DNA from: Chionoecetes opilio
Taxonomy: Eukaryota > Arthropoda > Malacostraca > Decapoda > Majidae
Length of the DNA stretch: 64,000 nt
Reading direction: 5' to 3'
NCBI GenBank assembly: GCA_016584305.1
Contig: JACEEZ010022969.1
Span: forward strand, 60,001-124,000
Below the pieces are notes generated by a model. The model saw only the letters and a list, made by a program, of their open reading frames with translations, did no database searches and had not been told where the DNA came from. This document shows positions 12,401-22,967 of this stretch, piece by piece (the stretch's first letter is position 1; each line of letters opens with the position of its first letter). A program made the position numbers and the translations under genes.

Positions 12401-12768
12401 CTAACTGCATGCCTCCCCCACTCCCGCGGCCTCGCTGCACAAGACTTTCTACTCATTCTCATCCCTATTCTCTCCATCTTCCTAATGCAAGAGTTAATCA
12501 GTATCTTTACTCTTTCATCCCTTTCACTGGTAAACTCTGGAACTCTCTTCCTGTTTCTATTTTTCCACTTTCCTATGACTTAAATCTTTTCAAAAGAAGA
12601 GTAACAAGACACCTCCCGAACTAAATTGGTCTACCCCTCTGTTTTTATTTTATTCTCTTACTGTCTTCTTTATAGGGACTGGCAACTAAGCGGGCTTTGT
12701 GTTACCCATTTTTGTTGTGCTCTTGGCCAGATCCTTGTGATGTAAAAAAAAAAAAAAAAAAAAAAAAA
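9426..12768 (+). mobile_element. Jockey-like LINE, near full length, defective
   Basis: The 3.3-kb element has a short 5' leader (from about 9426), one long but broken polyprotein frame and a poly(A) tail of about 26 at 12743-12768. Copy B shows the empty site at 52425-52445 (GGTGGACAAGTGTGTGGACA). A short duplication, AAGTG, is possible at the borders (9422-9426 and about 12767-12771). No separate ORF1 is visible. The 3' end matches the fragment at 747-1425. Confidence 0.93.
9678..12621 (+). pseudogene. Endonuclease / reverse transcriptase polyprotein of the jockey-like LINE
   Basis: The N-terminal part is an APE-type endonuclease (NFCNIRGLRSSF, LTETQL, ILGDFNVHHQLW near 10204-10233). The reverse transcriptase follows, with GPDGVPPIVLKN (about 11153), NYRPIALTS (about 11322), DISKAFDRVWH (about 11538), SGVPKGFVLSP and then YANDS at 11791-11805. 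The active site should read YADD, so the first catalytic Asp of that motif is Asn here. A frameshift lies between about 10400 and 10440. A TAA at 11366 interrupts KVF-SLLNKK, and TGA at 12140 interrupts the thumb region. The protein would nick target DNA and copy the RNA, but this copy cannot. Confidence 0.9.
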
Positions 12769-13152
12769 GTGTGTGGACAACAGTGTGACCGACATTGGTG
12801 GCGTCGTTCACTACACAAGCGAGGGTTGAAAAGTGGTGTAGGGGATGGGTCAGAGTGCTGCTCACATCCTTAACCACTCAGGGTCAGTCGCAGCACGGCT
12901 GGGAATAGCTGCAGCATGACGGCAACCGTGGGTTTGCGTTGTGCTGCAACTGCCGGCAAATGTCGCCGCATGACGCCAACTCAAAGTTGACCTTTAAATT
13001 TTCAAATACCCCTATAGTTTGCAACGCTCGCCGACAATCGCAGACTAGTCGCCGATTAGTCGCCTAATTACGGCAAACCGTCGGCTAACCGCGCCGACAA
13101 CGGTCAGTGGAAGGGCTTGCTATATCCGGTGTCATTCGCAGCACGGCTGGGA

Positions 13153-13200
13153 ACAGTCGCCGCATGACGGCAACCGTGGTTGCCGTCATGCGGCGACTGT
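13153..13200. other. Perfect 48-base palindrome
   Basis: Two 23-base arms (13153-13175 and 13178-13200, beginning ACAGTCGCCGCATGACGG) surround a GT centre. Copy B has the same structure at about 52821-52868 with one mismatch. It lies in the core of the Harbinger-like element, among several degenerate copies of the same GC-rich words (12885-13080). Confidence 0.95.
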
Positions 13201-13405
13201 CGGCGACTGTATTCGCATAACGGCAACCCAATATTGGCGGTTAAATTCGTTTTAGTCAACGATTATGGCCGACAATCGCGGACTGTAGTCAATCTTTTTT
13301 AACAAGGTGAAAAATACTGACCCCTTGCTGCTTACTGACTGATATTTAATGCCAGGAGAAGGGAATACTACGCTTCTTCTTAATTTCAGTTGTATTTTAT
13401 CATAG

Positions 13406-14078
13406 TCTATAATAATATAAGCGAAAGTGTGTGTGTGTGAGTGTGTCCGCGATAGGTGCCGCCCCCCGTGCCCCAATCCCATCATATGGCACAGTTTTGG
13501 AACCAGCTCGACCGGGGGCAACTTTTAAGCCCACTTATGAGATGATCCGATCACTTTGTTGTTCTTTTTTTACCAGCCTATTAGCGAGAATTGTGAAAAA
13601 AATGTGGGTTGCGAGAATTGAGGAAACCTTGATGTAGGGTGATGGGTAATGGGTGGGGTGATGGGTAATGGGTGTGGGGTGATGGGTGAGTGAATGGGTG
13701 GGGGGTGATGGGTGATGGGTGAGGGAATAGGTGGGAGGTGATGGGTAATGGGTGAGGGAATAGGTGGGAGGTGATGGGTAATGGGTGAGTGAATGGGTGT
13801 GTGGTGATGGGTAATGGGTGAGTGAATGGGTGGGGGGTGATGGGTAATGGGTGAGTGAATGGGTGGGGGGTGATGGGTAAGGCGTTAATACATACATTTC
13901 TACATCCATGATTTCAGGAAAGTTAGAAGGGGCTATCTGGAGAGTGTGTTTGGTGGGCCGAAGGCCCACCCACCAAACACACTCTCCAGAAAGCTGTGTT
14001 TGGTGGGCCGAAGGCCCACCAATAGCCCTCCGCAGGAGCTAGCCAAGAAGTCCGCCCGGAGGGCGGCTTTGCGGCTAG
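13406..14078 (+). mobile_element. Non-autonomous Helitron with internal minisatellite
   Basis: It starts TCTATAATAATATAAGCG and ends with a GC-rich hairpin (CCGCCCGGAGGGCGG) followed by CTTTGCGGCTAG, the TC...CTRR structure of Helitrons. There is no target duplication: copy B has the uninterrupted site at 53073/53074. The middle is an array of about 30-bp units (GGGTGATGGGTAATGGGTGA type), then two hairpins of the GGTGGGCC-GAA-GGCCCACC kind. No coding sequence. Confidence 0.9.
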
Positions 14079-14640
14079 TTAACCATATTATCAGGTAAAC
14101 ATAGGCAAAATTCTAAGCATGAGACCTTAAAATAGAATGGATTTTTTGCCTCGTTAAAAAATAGACTAAAGTCGCCTAACTACGGAAACCCGAGCCAACC
14201 ACGCCGATTTTGAAGCTTAACCCCCCTCATAATCGAATCATCCAGTCGGCACCGACTGGATGACTCTGCAAATTGTGACCGGTCGCTTACGCGAGTCGTG
14301 GAGATGTGAACGGGCATTTATGCTATGTTAATACATTACATGGTACGTAGTTATAACCATCCTCTACTTGTAGGTCTGAAATTATTTGCAGTATTTCCAG
14401 TCCCGACATCAGCCGTCGCAAATGAATAGTAACATAAGGAGAATTTTAGTGACAAGCTGCCATAAGACTTGACTTAATTCTCGCTTGCGTGACTCACCAG
14501 AACGCCCCGGCTGGTCGGGTCTCTCCCGCTCACAGCTGATCACTTGTAAACAAAACAACCACAATGGCGAAACTGTACCGTTGAATGAAAGTCCAATAAA
14601 TTACGATAACTGACGATATTGTGAATAGATCACAACATAT

Positions 14641-14961
14641 GGGGAGGCGGTAGCGGAGTGGTTAGCGTCTCCGACTTGCGTTCTCGGTGACCCGAGCTCA
14701 ATCCCCGAAGAAACCCAAAACCTTTCTGCACCGTCGAGGGGCCTAAAGAACACCCACATGCCCTGCCCATCATCTCTACCTACGATTGCGAGTGCATCGG
14801 AGGACATATGGGGGCGGCATGAGCCTCTAATCACAGGCGTCACTATAAGAATCCTGCCTGCGCCACCACGGGTGAGGGCCAACCATCACAGCAGCCCTCA
14901 AGTGAACCTCCAGAGTCTACCATCCGAGCCCTGGATCACCACTGCCTACAGGCGCTATAGG
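14641..14961 (+). mobile_element. tRNA-derived SINE
   Basis: The head resembles a tRNA gene: A box TAGCGGAGTGGTTA and B-box region GAGCTCAATCCCC. The tail runs to CTACAGGCGCTATAGG. Near-identical flanks CACAACATAT (14631-14640) and CACAACATGTAT (14962-14973) look like the target duplication. A truncated minus-strand relative lies at 40141-40260. Confidence 0.85.
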
Positions 14962-15175
14962 CACAACATGTATAAACAAATATATATTTTTTAAATATAT
15001 CCTTCATATTAATGTTTTTTTTAGTTTTAATGGACGAGAACTGCGCGGGCGCTACCGCCGTTACCACTTACGTTTTCTATATTAATTTTTGCTCAGTATA
15101 TGGTTTAGTATTAATCCACTTCTGCGTAACCTTCAAAACATCGATACATATTGAAGAAATTAAATAGTTGTCTAA

Positions 15176-15453
15176 AGGCCGGTTCCCATCAGCCCGCTTG
15201 TACGGCCGTCTTACAACAACACCGCTCAACAATGACGTCACCATCATCACCGCTTGAGTGGTATTTGTGGTAACTAGGCACAGTTGGCAACTCCGCTCGA
15301 GCGGACACCGCCGAGCGGGAGAGATGACTTGAATTTAACTTTGTACGGCGGCCGTACAGCGGTACGGTGGTGCGGTAGACTTTGTTTTGACGTCTTTGTG
15401 ACGTCTTTGTTGTTGTACGGCGGCCGTAAAAGCGGGATGATGGGAACCGGGCT
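15176..15453. mobile_element. PIF/Harbinger-like MITE
   Basis: The 278-bp element has inverted ends: AGGCCGGTTCCCATCAGCCC at the left and the complement of AGCCCGGTTCCCATCATCCC at the right, with similarity continuing to TACGGCCG. TAA flanks both sides (15173-15175 and 15454-15456). No open frame. Confidence 0.88.
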
Positions 15454-15703
15454 TAATAGCGCATACAGACACACCCTCCCCGTCTGGAGCACCCTCCCCC
15501 CTTGAATCCTTATGGAGGTTAGGTTAAGGTTCGTTTGGGTTAAAATCTCGCCGGGGTGTCGTTAGGATGTTTGGTTAAGATTATTATCCTCCCGGCAGGG
15601 CGAGGCAGGCGGACAACTCGGCGGCTGGTCGGTGAATACTTAGCGGGGCGAGGAACACTTGTATCTGGTTTCAGTATTAATCCACTTCCGCGTAACCTTC
15701 AAA

Positions 15704-15836
<133 letters not shown>

Positions 15837-16219
15837 TTATATATTATTGTAGAAGTAGTATATTGTATTGTAGTCATAGTTGACTAATAGTGCATACAGA
15901 CACACCCTCCCCTTCCAGAGGCCCCCCAACCCTATAGGTCCGTATAGGAGGTTAGGTTAAGGTTCGGGTAGGTTAATAATCTCGCCGGGGCGTCGAGTGG
16001 GGCAGAAGCCCCTAACCCTCCGTTAGGAGGTTATGTTAGGGTCAGTTAGGCCCTTAGGGTAATGATCCTCCCGACAGGTGATTACCTGCTTGTCTCTTCA
16101 AAGTCTGAGGTGCCTGAAATATCCAACTCAAGCCAAAGGCAAGCGGTTTTTTTTTTTATAGTAGGAGGTTAATACGCCTGGTTAGGGTAGGTTAGGTTTA
16201 GTTCAGATTTTTCACTACC

Positions 16220-17157
16220 CCTGTTATCTAATATACTATATGAGTAGCCGTGTGTGTGTGTGTCTGTCTGTCTGTCTGTTTTGGGTAGCCGAAACTGTAA
16301 ATTCAATTTTGATGAGAGTAGACTCAAAAAATCGCAAATAAATCGAAAGTGGTAAGCGGCTAGGTCCCATGTCAATTGAATAATTTTGAAGGGGGGTTTT
16401 GGGCTAAACACACTTTAGGAGTATTATATTACAGAAAAAACTGCGGTAACGTCGTGCTGCACTCCACAAACTCAGTAGACTCATCGACGTTTGTGTGCGT
16501 GTGTGAGTGTGTGTGTGTTAGAATCACACGGAACACAAAGGGTTGGAATCACATGGAACGTGGTCTACCCCGAGGCACTTTGACCAGTGACCAACGCCAG
16601 CAACAATATACGTATACTACTACAAACATCAATACCTGGGTCCTAAGGGCACACAAGCACTTGTCTAATATACTATAGGAGTAGCCGTGTGTCTGTGTAT
16701 GTGTGTGTCTGTTTTGGGTAGCCGAAACTGTAAATTCAATATTGATGCGAGTGGGCTCAAAAAATCGCAAATAATTGTAAGTGGTAAGCGGCTTGGTCCC
16801 ATGTCGATTGAATAATTTTGAAGGGGGGTTTTGGGCTAAAAAACACTTTTAGGAGTATAAGCTTACAGGAAAACCTCTGCGGTAACGTCTTGCCGCATTT
16901 CACAAACTCAGTAGACTCATGGACGTGCGTGTGTGAGTGTGTGTGAGCACTCTTTCGTGTGCGTGTGTGAGTGTGTGTGTTGGAATCACTCGGAACACAA
17001 AGGGTTGGAATCACACGGAACGTGGTCTACCCCGAGGCACTTTGACCAGTGACCAACGACAGCAACAACACGATTGGAGCTTGCAATCACATGTTGTCTA
17101 ATATATACTACTACTACAAACATCAATACATGGGTCCGAAGGGCCCACAAGCACTTG
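16220..17157 (+). repeat. Tandem pair of about 455-bp repeats, Helitron-like ends
   Basis: Two head-to-tail units each begin with TCTAATATACTAT and AGTAGCCGTGTG and end near CCTAAGGGCCCACAAGCACT. Each contains GT-rich tracts and no gene. The TC start, palindromic GC-rich end and lack of visible target duplication suggest a non-autonomous Helitron dimer; this is tentative. The dimer is shared with copy B at about 54766-55515. Confidence 0.55.
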
Positions 17158-18497
17158 TCCTCTCTATGAACTTTTCTTCATAGAGATCTTTATCTCTATG
17201 ATCTTTTGTTTTGTGCCTTTGGACAAAACATTTTTCAGACACCTCAGACTTTGTCGAGGAAATAGTGGAAATATTCGGCAACAGTTCCACTAGTGATAGA
17301 TGAAAAGGAAGAATAGAAGCTATTTCGTTTTTATACGTAATCCAGTAATTTTTCGCTAGTCCCAAAACACTAAACTTGCATTTTAGGTCCCCTTAGAGCT
17401 AGTGCACTAAGCTATTAGGATAGGAAAGATCGCCACCCAGGGCAAACCCTGGGTGGCGGTGGGTCACAGGCAACCTATACCCACATCTGGTTAGGTAACC
17501 AGGCTACACTCAGATCTGAAAGAAAAAGAAACACACGTCTGGCAACGCCGTACCAACCCTGCTGAGGCCAGTGGTACGCCAGCCGGCCCGGAGCTATCAT
17601 TCTTCTTTTTGCCTTCATCGAGTCAACCCCTGCTGTCGTCTCCTGTAACACGTGTTGTTTCTCTTCAGGCTGGTATGGTGAGCACCTGCTGTTTTTTCGT
17701 GTTTACGTGGTGTGAGTGAAGTTTTTACCCATTCATGCTTCGTAATCCTTCTGTAGGGTTCACGGGCATGAGTGTAGTTTATTCTTCATCCCTGGTTTGG
17801 GCCCAGCTGTGTCTCAAAATTTTTTCGGCTGGTGTCTGTGTCTGTGGTGTTACGCTTACGCCCCAGGGGCGCGGCTTTCACCTTTTTTCCCCTGGGCCTT
17901 GTTTCCCCGCCAGGGCGTCCCTGGCCTGACACCTGTACGGTTTCGTCGTTCACCCAGCCACGCCCCATCCTCGCCCGGACCCTCCCAAGAGCTGGTGCGG
18001 GGGTTGGTGGTTCCTGGTCTGCCATGTGTGAGCTGAGATGGGCGGATGGTTACGTCGTTCACCCAGCCACGCCCCACCCCCGCCCGGACCCTCCCAAGGG
18101 CTGGTGCGGGGGTTGGTGGTTCCTGGACTGCCACGTGGAAGCAGCGACGGCCGCACCCCACCCCCGCCCGGACCCTCCCAGGGGCCGGTACGGGGTGTTG
18201 GTAGTTCCCCTGGCCTGCCACGTGTGTCCTGAGATGGGCGGATGGTTACGTCGCTCTTGCTGGTGCCCAACTCACCCCGCACCCCCGCCCGGACCCTCCC
18301 ATGGGCCGGGAAGGGGAGTTGAGCGGTCCCTGGCTGCCATGTCGACCCCGACCATCCACTTTCCTGGGGGTCGGGGCAGTGCGTGTGGCGATGCAGGTGG
18401 AGGTTTGGAGGCGTTTCGTGTTGCGCCTAGTCCCTTTCCCTCTCACTGTTTTACTCTTCTTTTCTAGCGGATCAATTGCGAGGCCTAGGGTGGTCCG

Positions 18498-20475
18498 GTG
18501 TCCTTTAGGTCACGAGGCCACAAGCTCTGCTCCTCGCACGCCCCGTGCCTTCTGTCGGACCTCTTTCGTCCCGCCGATTGCCCGGAATGCTGTGGATGGC
18601 TGCGGCTCATCCTCTCGGAGGTAGGTGTGCCCTGCCTTACCGGCGAGGCCTATGCTGACCTCAAGGAGTGTTGGTCGAAGGCTTTGAAGTCTCGCCAACG
18701 CAGCCACTTCCGTCTGTCCTGGGCGGACCGGTCTCTTGGTTCTCGGCTGGGCCTAGCCAAGTCGTCCATCTCCTCCTCGTCTCGCACCTCCCGACCCCCT
18801 GCCTCTACTTCCATGAGCTCGGCGTCGATCGTGCTGACCGTGGAGCATGATCTGGCGGTCTTCTCAGTCCCTCACCATGACCGCGACTCCCAGGTCGAGG
18901 ACTTGCCGGGTGGGTCTATGGCTCCTACGGCTGGTCAGGCGTCTCCTGGGCCTTCCCCACCCTCACCTCCTGTGCCTCCGAGGTTGTCGGCTTGGATGAC
19001 TTCAGTGAACTCCTTCATGGCAAGAATGGAGGTCCACTTAACTTCTGGGTCCCGTTCTCCGACGCCGAGGCGTCGCAGGTCCCATCGCCTGCTTCCCTCT
19101 CACCGGTGCCTCCTTCTGAATCTGTGGTAGTCGAGGATGACTACCTGGTGTGCTCCGACGGGGAAGAGGATGCCGCCCTACCCGTACCCAAGAGACAACG
19201 GTTCGGGGACTTCCTGTCCGCCGGGCCTTCCTCCGCCGTTTCTTCTGAGGTGCCTTCTATGTGCACTTCCCCTCGTCCCGACTGAGGAGGATGCCTTGGG
19301 ACTCCCTACGTCCTGTTTACCTGGGCACCGATGCCGCCGCCGATTGCTTGTGAGGACGGTTGACGGGCGGCTTGTTGCCATCGGTCGTCTGGAGGACGGC
19401 TCGTGGGGCCCAGTTCCAGACTTGAAGGTGCGTCGCTTCCGGAAGGGTGGGGGACAGGAGTCCTACCTCTACCGCCGGATTCCTTTCTCTCGCCTGGACG
19501 CTCCCTCGAAGCAGCCTGCGGTTTCTTCGGCGGCCGCTTTGGATGCTCTGGCCTCCTTACTGGCTGAGCCTAGTTTGGTCAGGGACGGCTTCCCGTGTGT
19601 GGAGGGAAGCCAGGATGCCAGGTGGCTTTCTCTCGGGGGCCAGAAACGGTTATTCTGGATGAAGGCCGGCCTGGACCCTGCCGAAGTGTGGAGAGCGGGT
19701 ACCACCAGTGTGACCCGGGGTCCTTCTCCGTCCTGGGCCCCGATCCCGGTTCTCCCGGCCTCTGGTGGCTTCCACGTGTGATGGCTGATTTCCTCCGGGT
19801 GTCCCGGCTTTCTGCCAAGGACCTCCCGTGGCGGGCGCAACCGGTGAAGGAGGAGCTCTTTCGCCGGGACTTTCAGGAGCGGCAACACGCCTCCCTGTTG
19901 GCCTCTTCTGTTGCCTTCTTCAGTCAGCTGGCGGACTGGCTCTCCTCCCTCGCCGTGGATCACACTTCCCTCTCCCGGCCTCCCGGTCGGATGTCTGTCG
20001 GGCTTTGTCGACCGCCTGTGATGCGTTCGGCGCTTCCCTCCTCCCGACGGTCCGCCCTGCCATTGACAGGGCCGTCACTGCCCGCTTGGCTCTTCGACGC
20101 GAGGCCTTTCGGGGCCTGCCGGAGCTGACTCGACAGCAGATTCTCCAGATTAGTCCCTTCGATTCGGAGGTCTTGTCGGAACCCTTCTTGCAGCAGTGTC
20201 TCGCCTCAATCCCCCCCACCGTCACTCTGGGGTCTACTCCGGCCCCAGACCGTCTCGGCCGGGGGGTTCCGGGAGGGGTCCAGCAGTGTTCGTCGGGGCT
20301 CTTTTCGTCGGGAAGGGCAGTCCAGGAGCGCTCACCCCGTGTGGATGGCCCCCAGGATCCTCGTCGTCCCAGTCGGGGTGGGCCTTCCGGGTTCAGGGGC
20401 TCTGGGTCTCGGGCCTTTCGCTCGGGGCCCGCTACTGTCCACAAGCCTTCCTCCAAGGGTCGCTCTCGCTTCTGA
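18498..20475 (+). pseudogene. Gag-like region of the DIRS element
   Basis: Upstream of the reverse transcriptase there are consecutive open frames (18498-19130, 19137-19781, 19828-20475) with Ser/Pro-rich composition. An N-terminal stretch holds paired cysteines and histidines (GHKLCSSHAPCLL, then CPECCGWL). Position and composition fit the Gag protein of DIRS elements, but the frames do not join without shifts and I cannot assign exact borders. Confidence 0.45.
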
Positions 20476-20614
20476 GCCTCCCTTCCAGGGCCTCCTGTCC
20501 GGGTTTCGGGCAGCCTGGCCGCAGAGAGGTTGGGCCGCCAGGGTGGTCCGAAACGGTCTTTCTTGGCCCTGGATTGCCCTACCGCCCCTTCGGCGACCTC
20601 CTTCTTGGACGCCG

Positions 20615-21573
20615 GTCTCCACAGTGCTCGCCGCCCACGTGTCGGAAATGCACTCCTCCGGGGTAGTGGAGAAGGCGCGGGGAAAGGTCTTTCTTTCCCG
20701 CATGTTCATCGTACCCAAGAAGGACTCTTCGAAGGGGAGGCTTATCTTGGACCTCAGCCGCCTAAACGGATTTGTGCGCAACCACCGGTTCCGTATGCTG
20801 ACCTTGGCCCAGGTCCGCCTTCGGCTGAGGCAAGGGGACTGGATGGCGTCCCTCGATCTCAAGGACGCCTATTGGCATGTCCCCATTCATCCTCGGTTCC
20901 GGCGCTTCCTGGCCTTCCAGGTGGAATCGGACACGTGGCAGTTCACCAGACTACCCTTCGGCCTCTCCATCGCTCCGAGGGTTTTTACGCGGCTCACCAA
21001 TGTGGTGGATCAGCGGATGGTGTCTGCAGGGGTGAATTGCCTCATGTATTTGGACGATTGGCTGGTGTCCGCCCCGTCTCAGGAGGAAGCGGTTCGCATG
21101 CTGGACCCAGCTCTGGCGGTGGCGGGGGAGATGGGGTTCCTAGTCAACAAGGGAAACTCCGTCCTTACCCCCTCTCCCCGCATTACTTGGCTGGGCATGC
21201 AATGGGACATCCGTTCGGCTGCGGTCCGCATCTCGGGGGTAAATGCGGCCAAGCTTCATCAACGCCTCTTCCGGGCCTCGGTGTCCCGTTTTTTGTCAAG
21301 AAGGCATTGGGAGTCCCTTCTCGGCTCGCTCAACTTCGCCGCAGAGGTCACTCCCCTAGGCCGCCTTCGTCTCCGTCGCCTTGTCCGGGTGGTGAACACA
21401 GCCGTTCCGGTGCGACCCCGCGACTTGCTCCGGCCCGTCCCTCCCCTGGCCCTCACACTACTTGACAAGTGGTTGGTGGAGGGCGGTTTCTCCGCGTGGA
21501 CCGGGTGGCTGCCTCCGCCCCCTACGGTCTTCGTGATGTCGGATGCGTCGGACGTCGGGTGGGGCTACCAACC
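20615..21573 (+). pseudogene. DIRS-type reverse transcriptase and RNase H start
   Basis: Motifs in one frame: FLSRMFIVPKKDSSKGRLIL, DWMASLDLKDAYWHVPIHP (catalytic Asp near 20860), LPFGLSIAPRVFTRL, and YLDDWLV at 21047-21067, with the active-site Asp pair intact. They are followed by ITWLGMQWD, and RNase H begins at MSDASDVGWGYQ near 21536. The sequence then runs straight into flanking DNA, so most of RNase H is gone. The FIVPKKDS and YLDDW wording fits DIRS rather than Gypsy or BEL elements; this is from memory of the family. Confidence 0.85.
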
Positions 21574-22967
21574 CCAGCTCGTTCACTAACCTAACCTGGA
21601 CATTGGTTAACTGGCCAACATAACCTAACCACATATCCTAACCTAACTATTCAGGCTATTGCTTGTATTTAATATACTTTCATGCAGAAACAAGGGTAAA
21701 AGTAGATTAAATGTATATATTTGGTGCTGTAATATCAAGAGCTGGAACTGTCGCCGAAAATAGGAACACTCGCCGATGTGAAAAATAGGAACACTCGCCG
21801 ACGTCGGCGATAATTCCTATCGGCGACAATTCCAGATACCTGTGAAGGATGTGGTTTAAACAGGTCTGACCGCATACTGGAACCTTTGCAGATATGAAGT
21901 ACAGTAAGTGTACTATATGCTGATGTAATATCATTCAGATAAGCTTGGAGCAGTGCTTATGCAGTTTTACCATTAGTACAATTTGAGAGAAACAACGTCA
22001 TACGGACTGGTGGTAGCGTTACAAGACTCGGGAAAGTTATTTCACCAGACTTGACGTTCTCCTCTCATGTCACACCACTGTAGCTCTATTATTGTGGTCC
22101 TAAAGTTAAGCCCGTGCTTATAAATGTACAATTTATGCTAATTTGTGCTCTATTATCAGCAAAATTCTACAGAAACTACTACACGTCACAGAGACTAGCG
22201 TCAGGTTGATAAGACATAAAAATTATTTCATCCGTTATAAAAGTTCTCATGTCATTGACATTGTATATTCTTTTTCGTGGTCTTAAGGTAAGTCCGAGCT
22301 TATGGATGTACATCTATGTGTTTACTTGTGGCCTGTTATCTGTAATTACTCATTATTTCTACGACGATACTCAACGAAGCGTCTCTGCCATGTTATTGTT
22401 TTTCTCTGACGTCACGTTTTAAGCCGTGATAAGCGACCCTAGACCCTCGCTTGCCACGGCTTGCGGTAACTTGCGCTAGCTGGGCAAGCCGGTGTGACGT
22501 TACAGAAGATCCGCCGTGCCGGTTGGTCCAGCGCATGCGCAGAACTTTGTTTTGTAAACAAACAGACGACGCGATATATTTGGTCATGACAGCTCTGCAT
22601 GCAAGATGGATTCTTACAATATAACGCCGACATTCGATCAAGAATGGCTGAATTCAAAGTTAAGATGGACTTTATTCACTACACATTAGTCACTGGGAAG
22701 CCTTACCTAGGTTTGACAGCAAATGATGTATGTACTACTACGTGTAGTAATTAAGGAATTTACGTGTAGGAATTACGTGTAGTAAGGAATAAGGTACGTG
22801 TAGTAAGGAAGGATTGCTCAGAACATTTATATTATTGGGTATATGTATAGCCTACTGTATACAGCAAAAGGTTGAAAAGTAACCCAACATCTGGCTTCAA
22901 ATTCGTGGAAATTAAGGTAGATTGTCATCTGTCACTCCAGGATAATTTGAAATCTATCTATAATAAT

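Larger units (their letters stand above)
17386..21578 (+). mobile_element. DIRS-type retrotransposon, 3'-truncated
   Basis: A GC-rich (clearly above its surroundings) 4.2-kb insertion absent from copy B, where about 55610 joins about 55672 with a short filler. Its 5' end contains a strong hairpin (GCCACCCAGGG-CAAA-CCCTGGGTGGC near 17431-17457). A proline-rich, CG-rich region follows, then a reverse transcriptase of DIRS type, cut off in the RNase H domain. The tyrosine recombinase and 3' repeat expected of DIRS elements are missing, so it is a truncated copy. Confidence 0.8.

Noticed and set aside
14641..14710. Genuine tRNA gene
   Set aside because: The head has A- and B-box-like words but no good anticodon arm, and it continues into a SINE body with target duplication.
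15950..16205. Interstitial telomere (GGTTA repeats)
   Set aside because: Only two or three imperfect AGGTTAGGTTA units at a time, not a telomeric array.
20332..20862. Minus-strand open frames across the DIRS element
   Set aside because: Shadow frames of GC-rich coding sequence on the plus strand, which carries clear reverse-transcriptase motifs.
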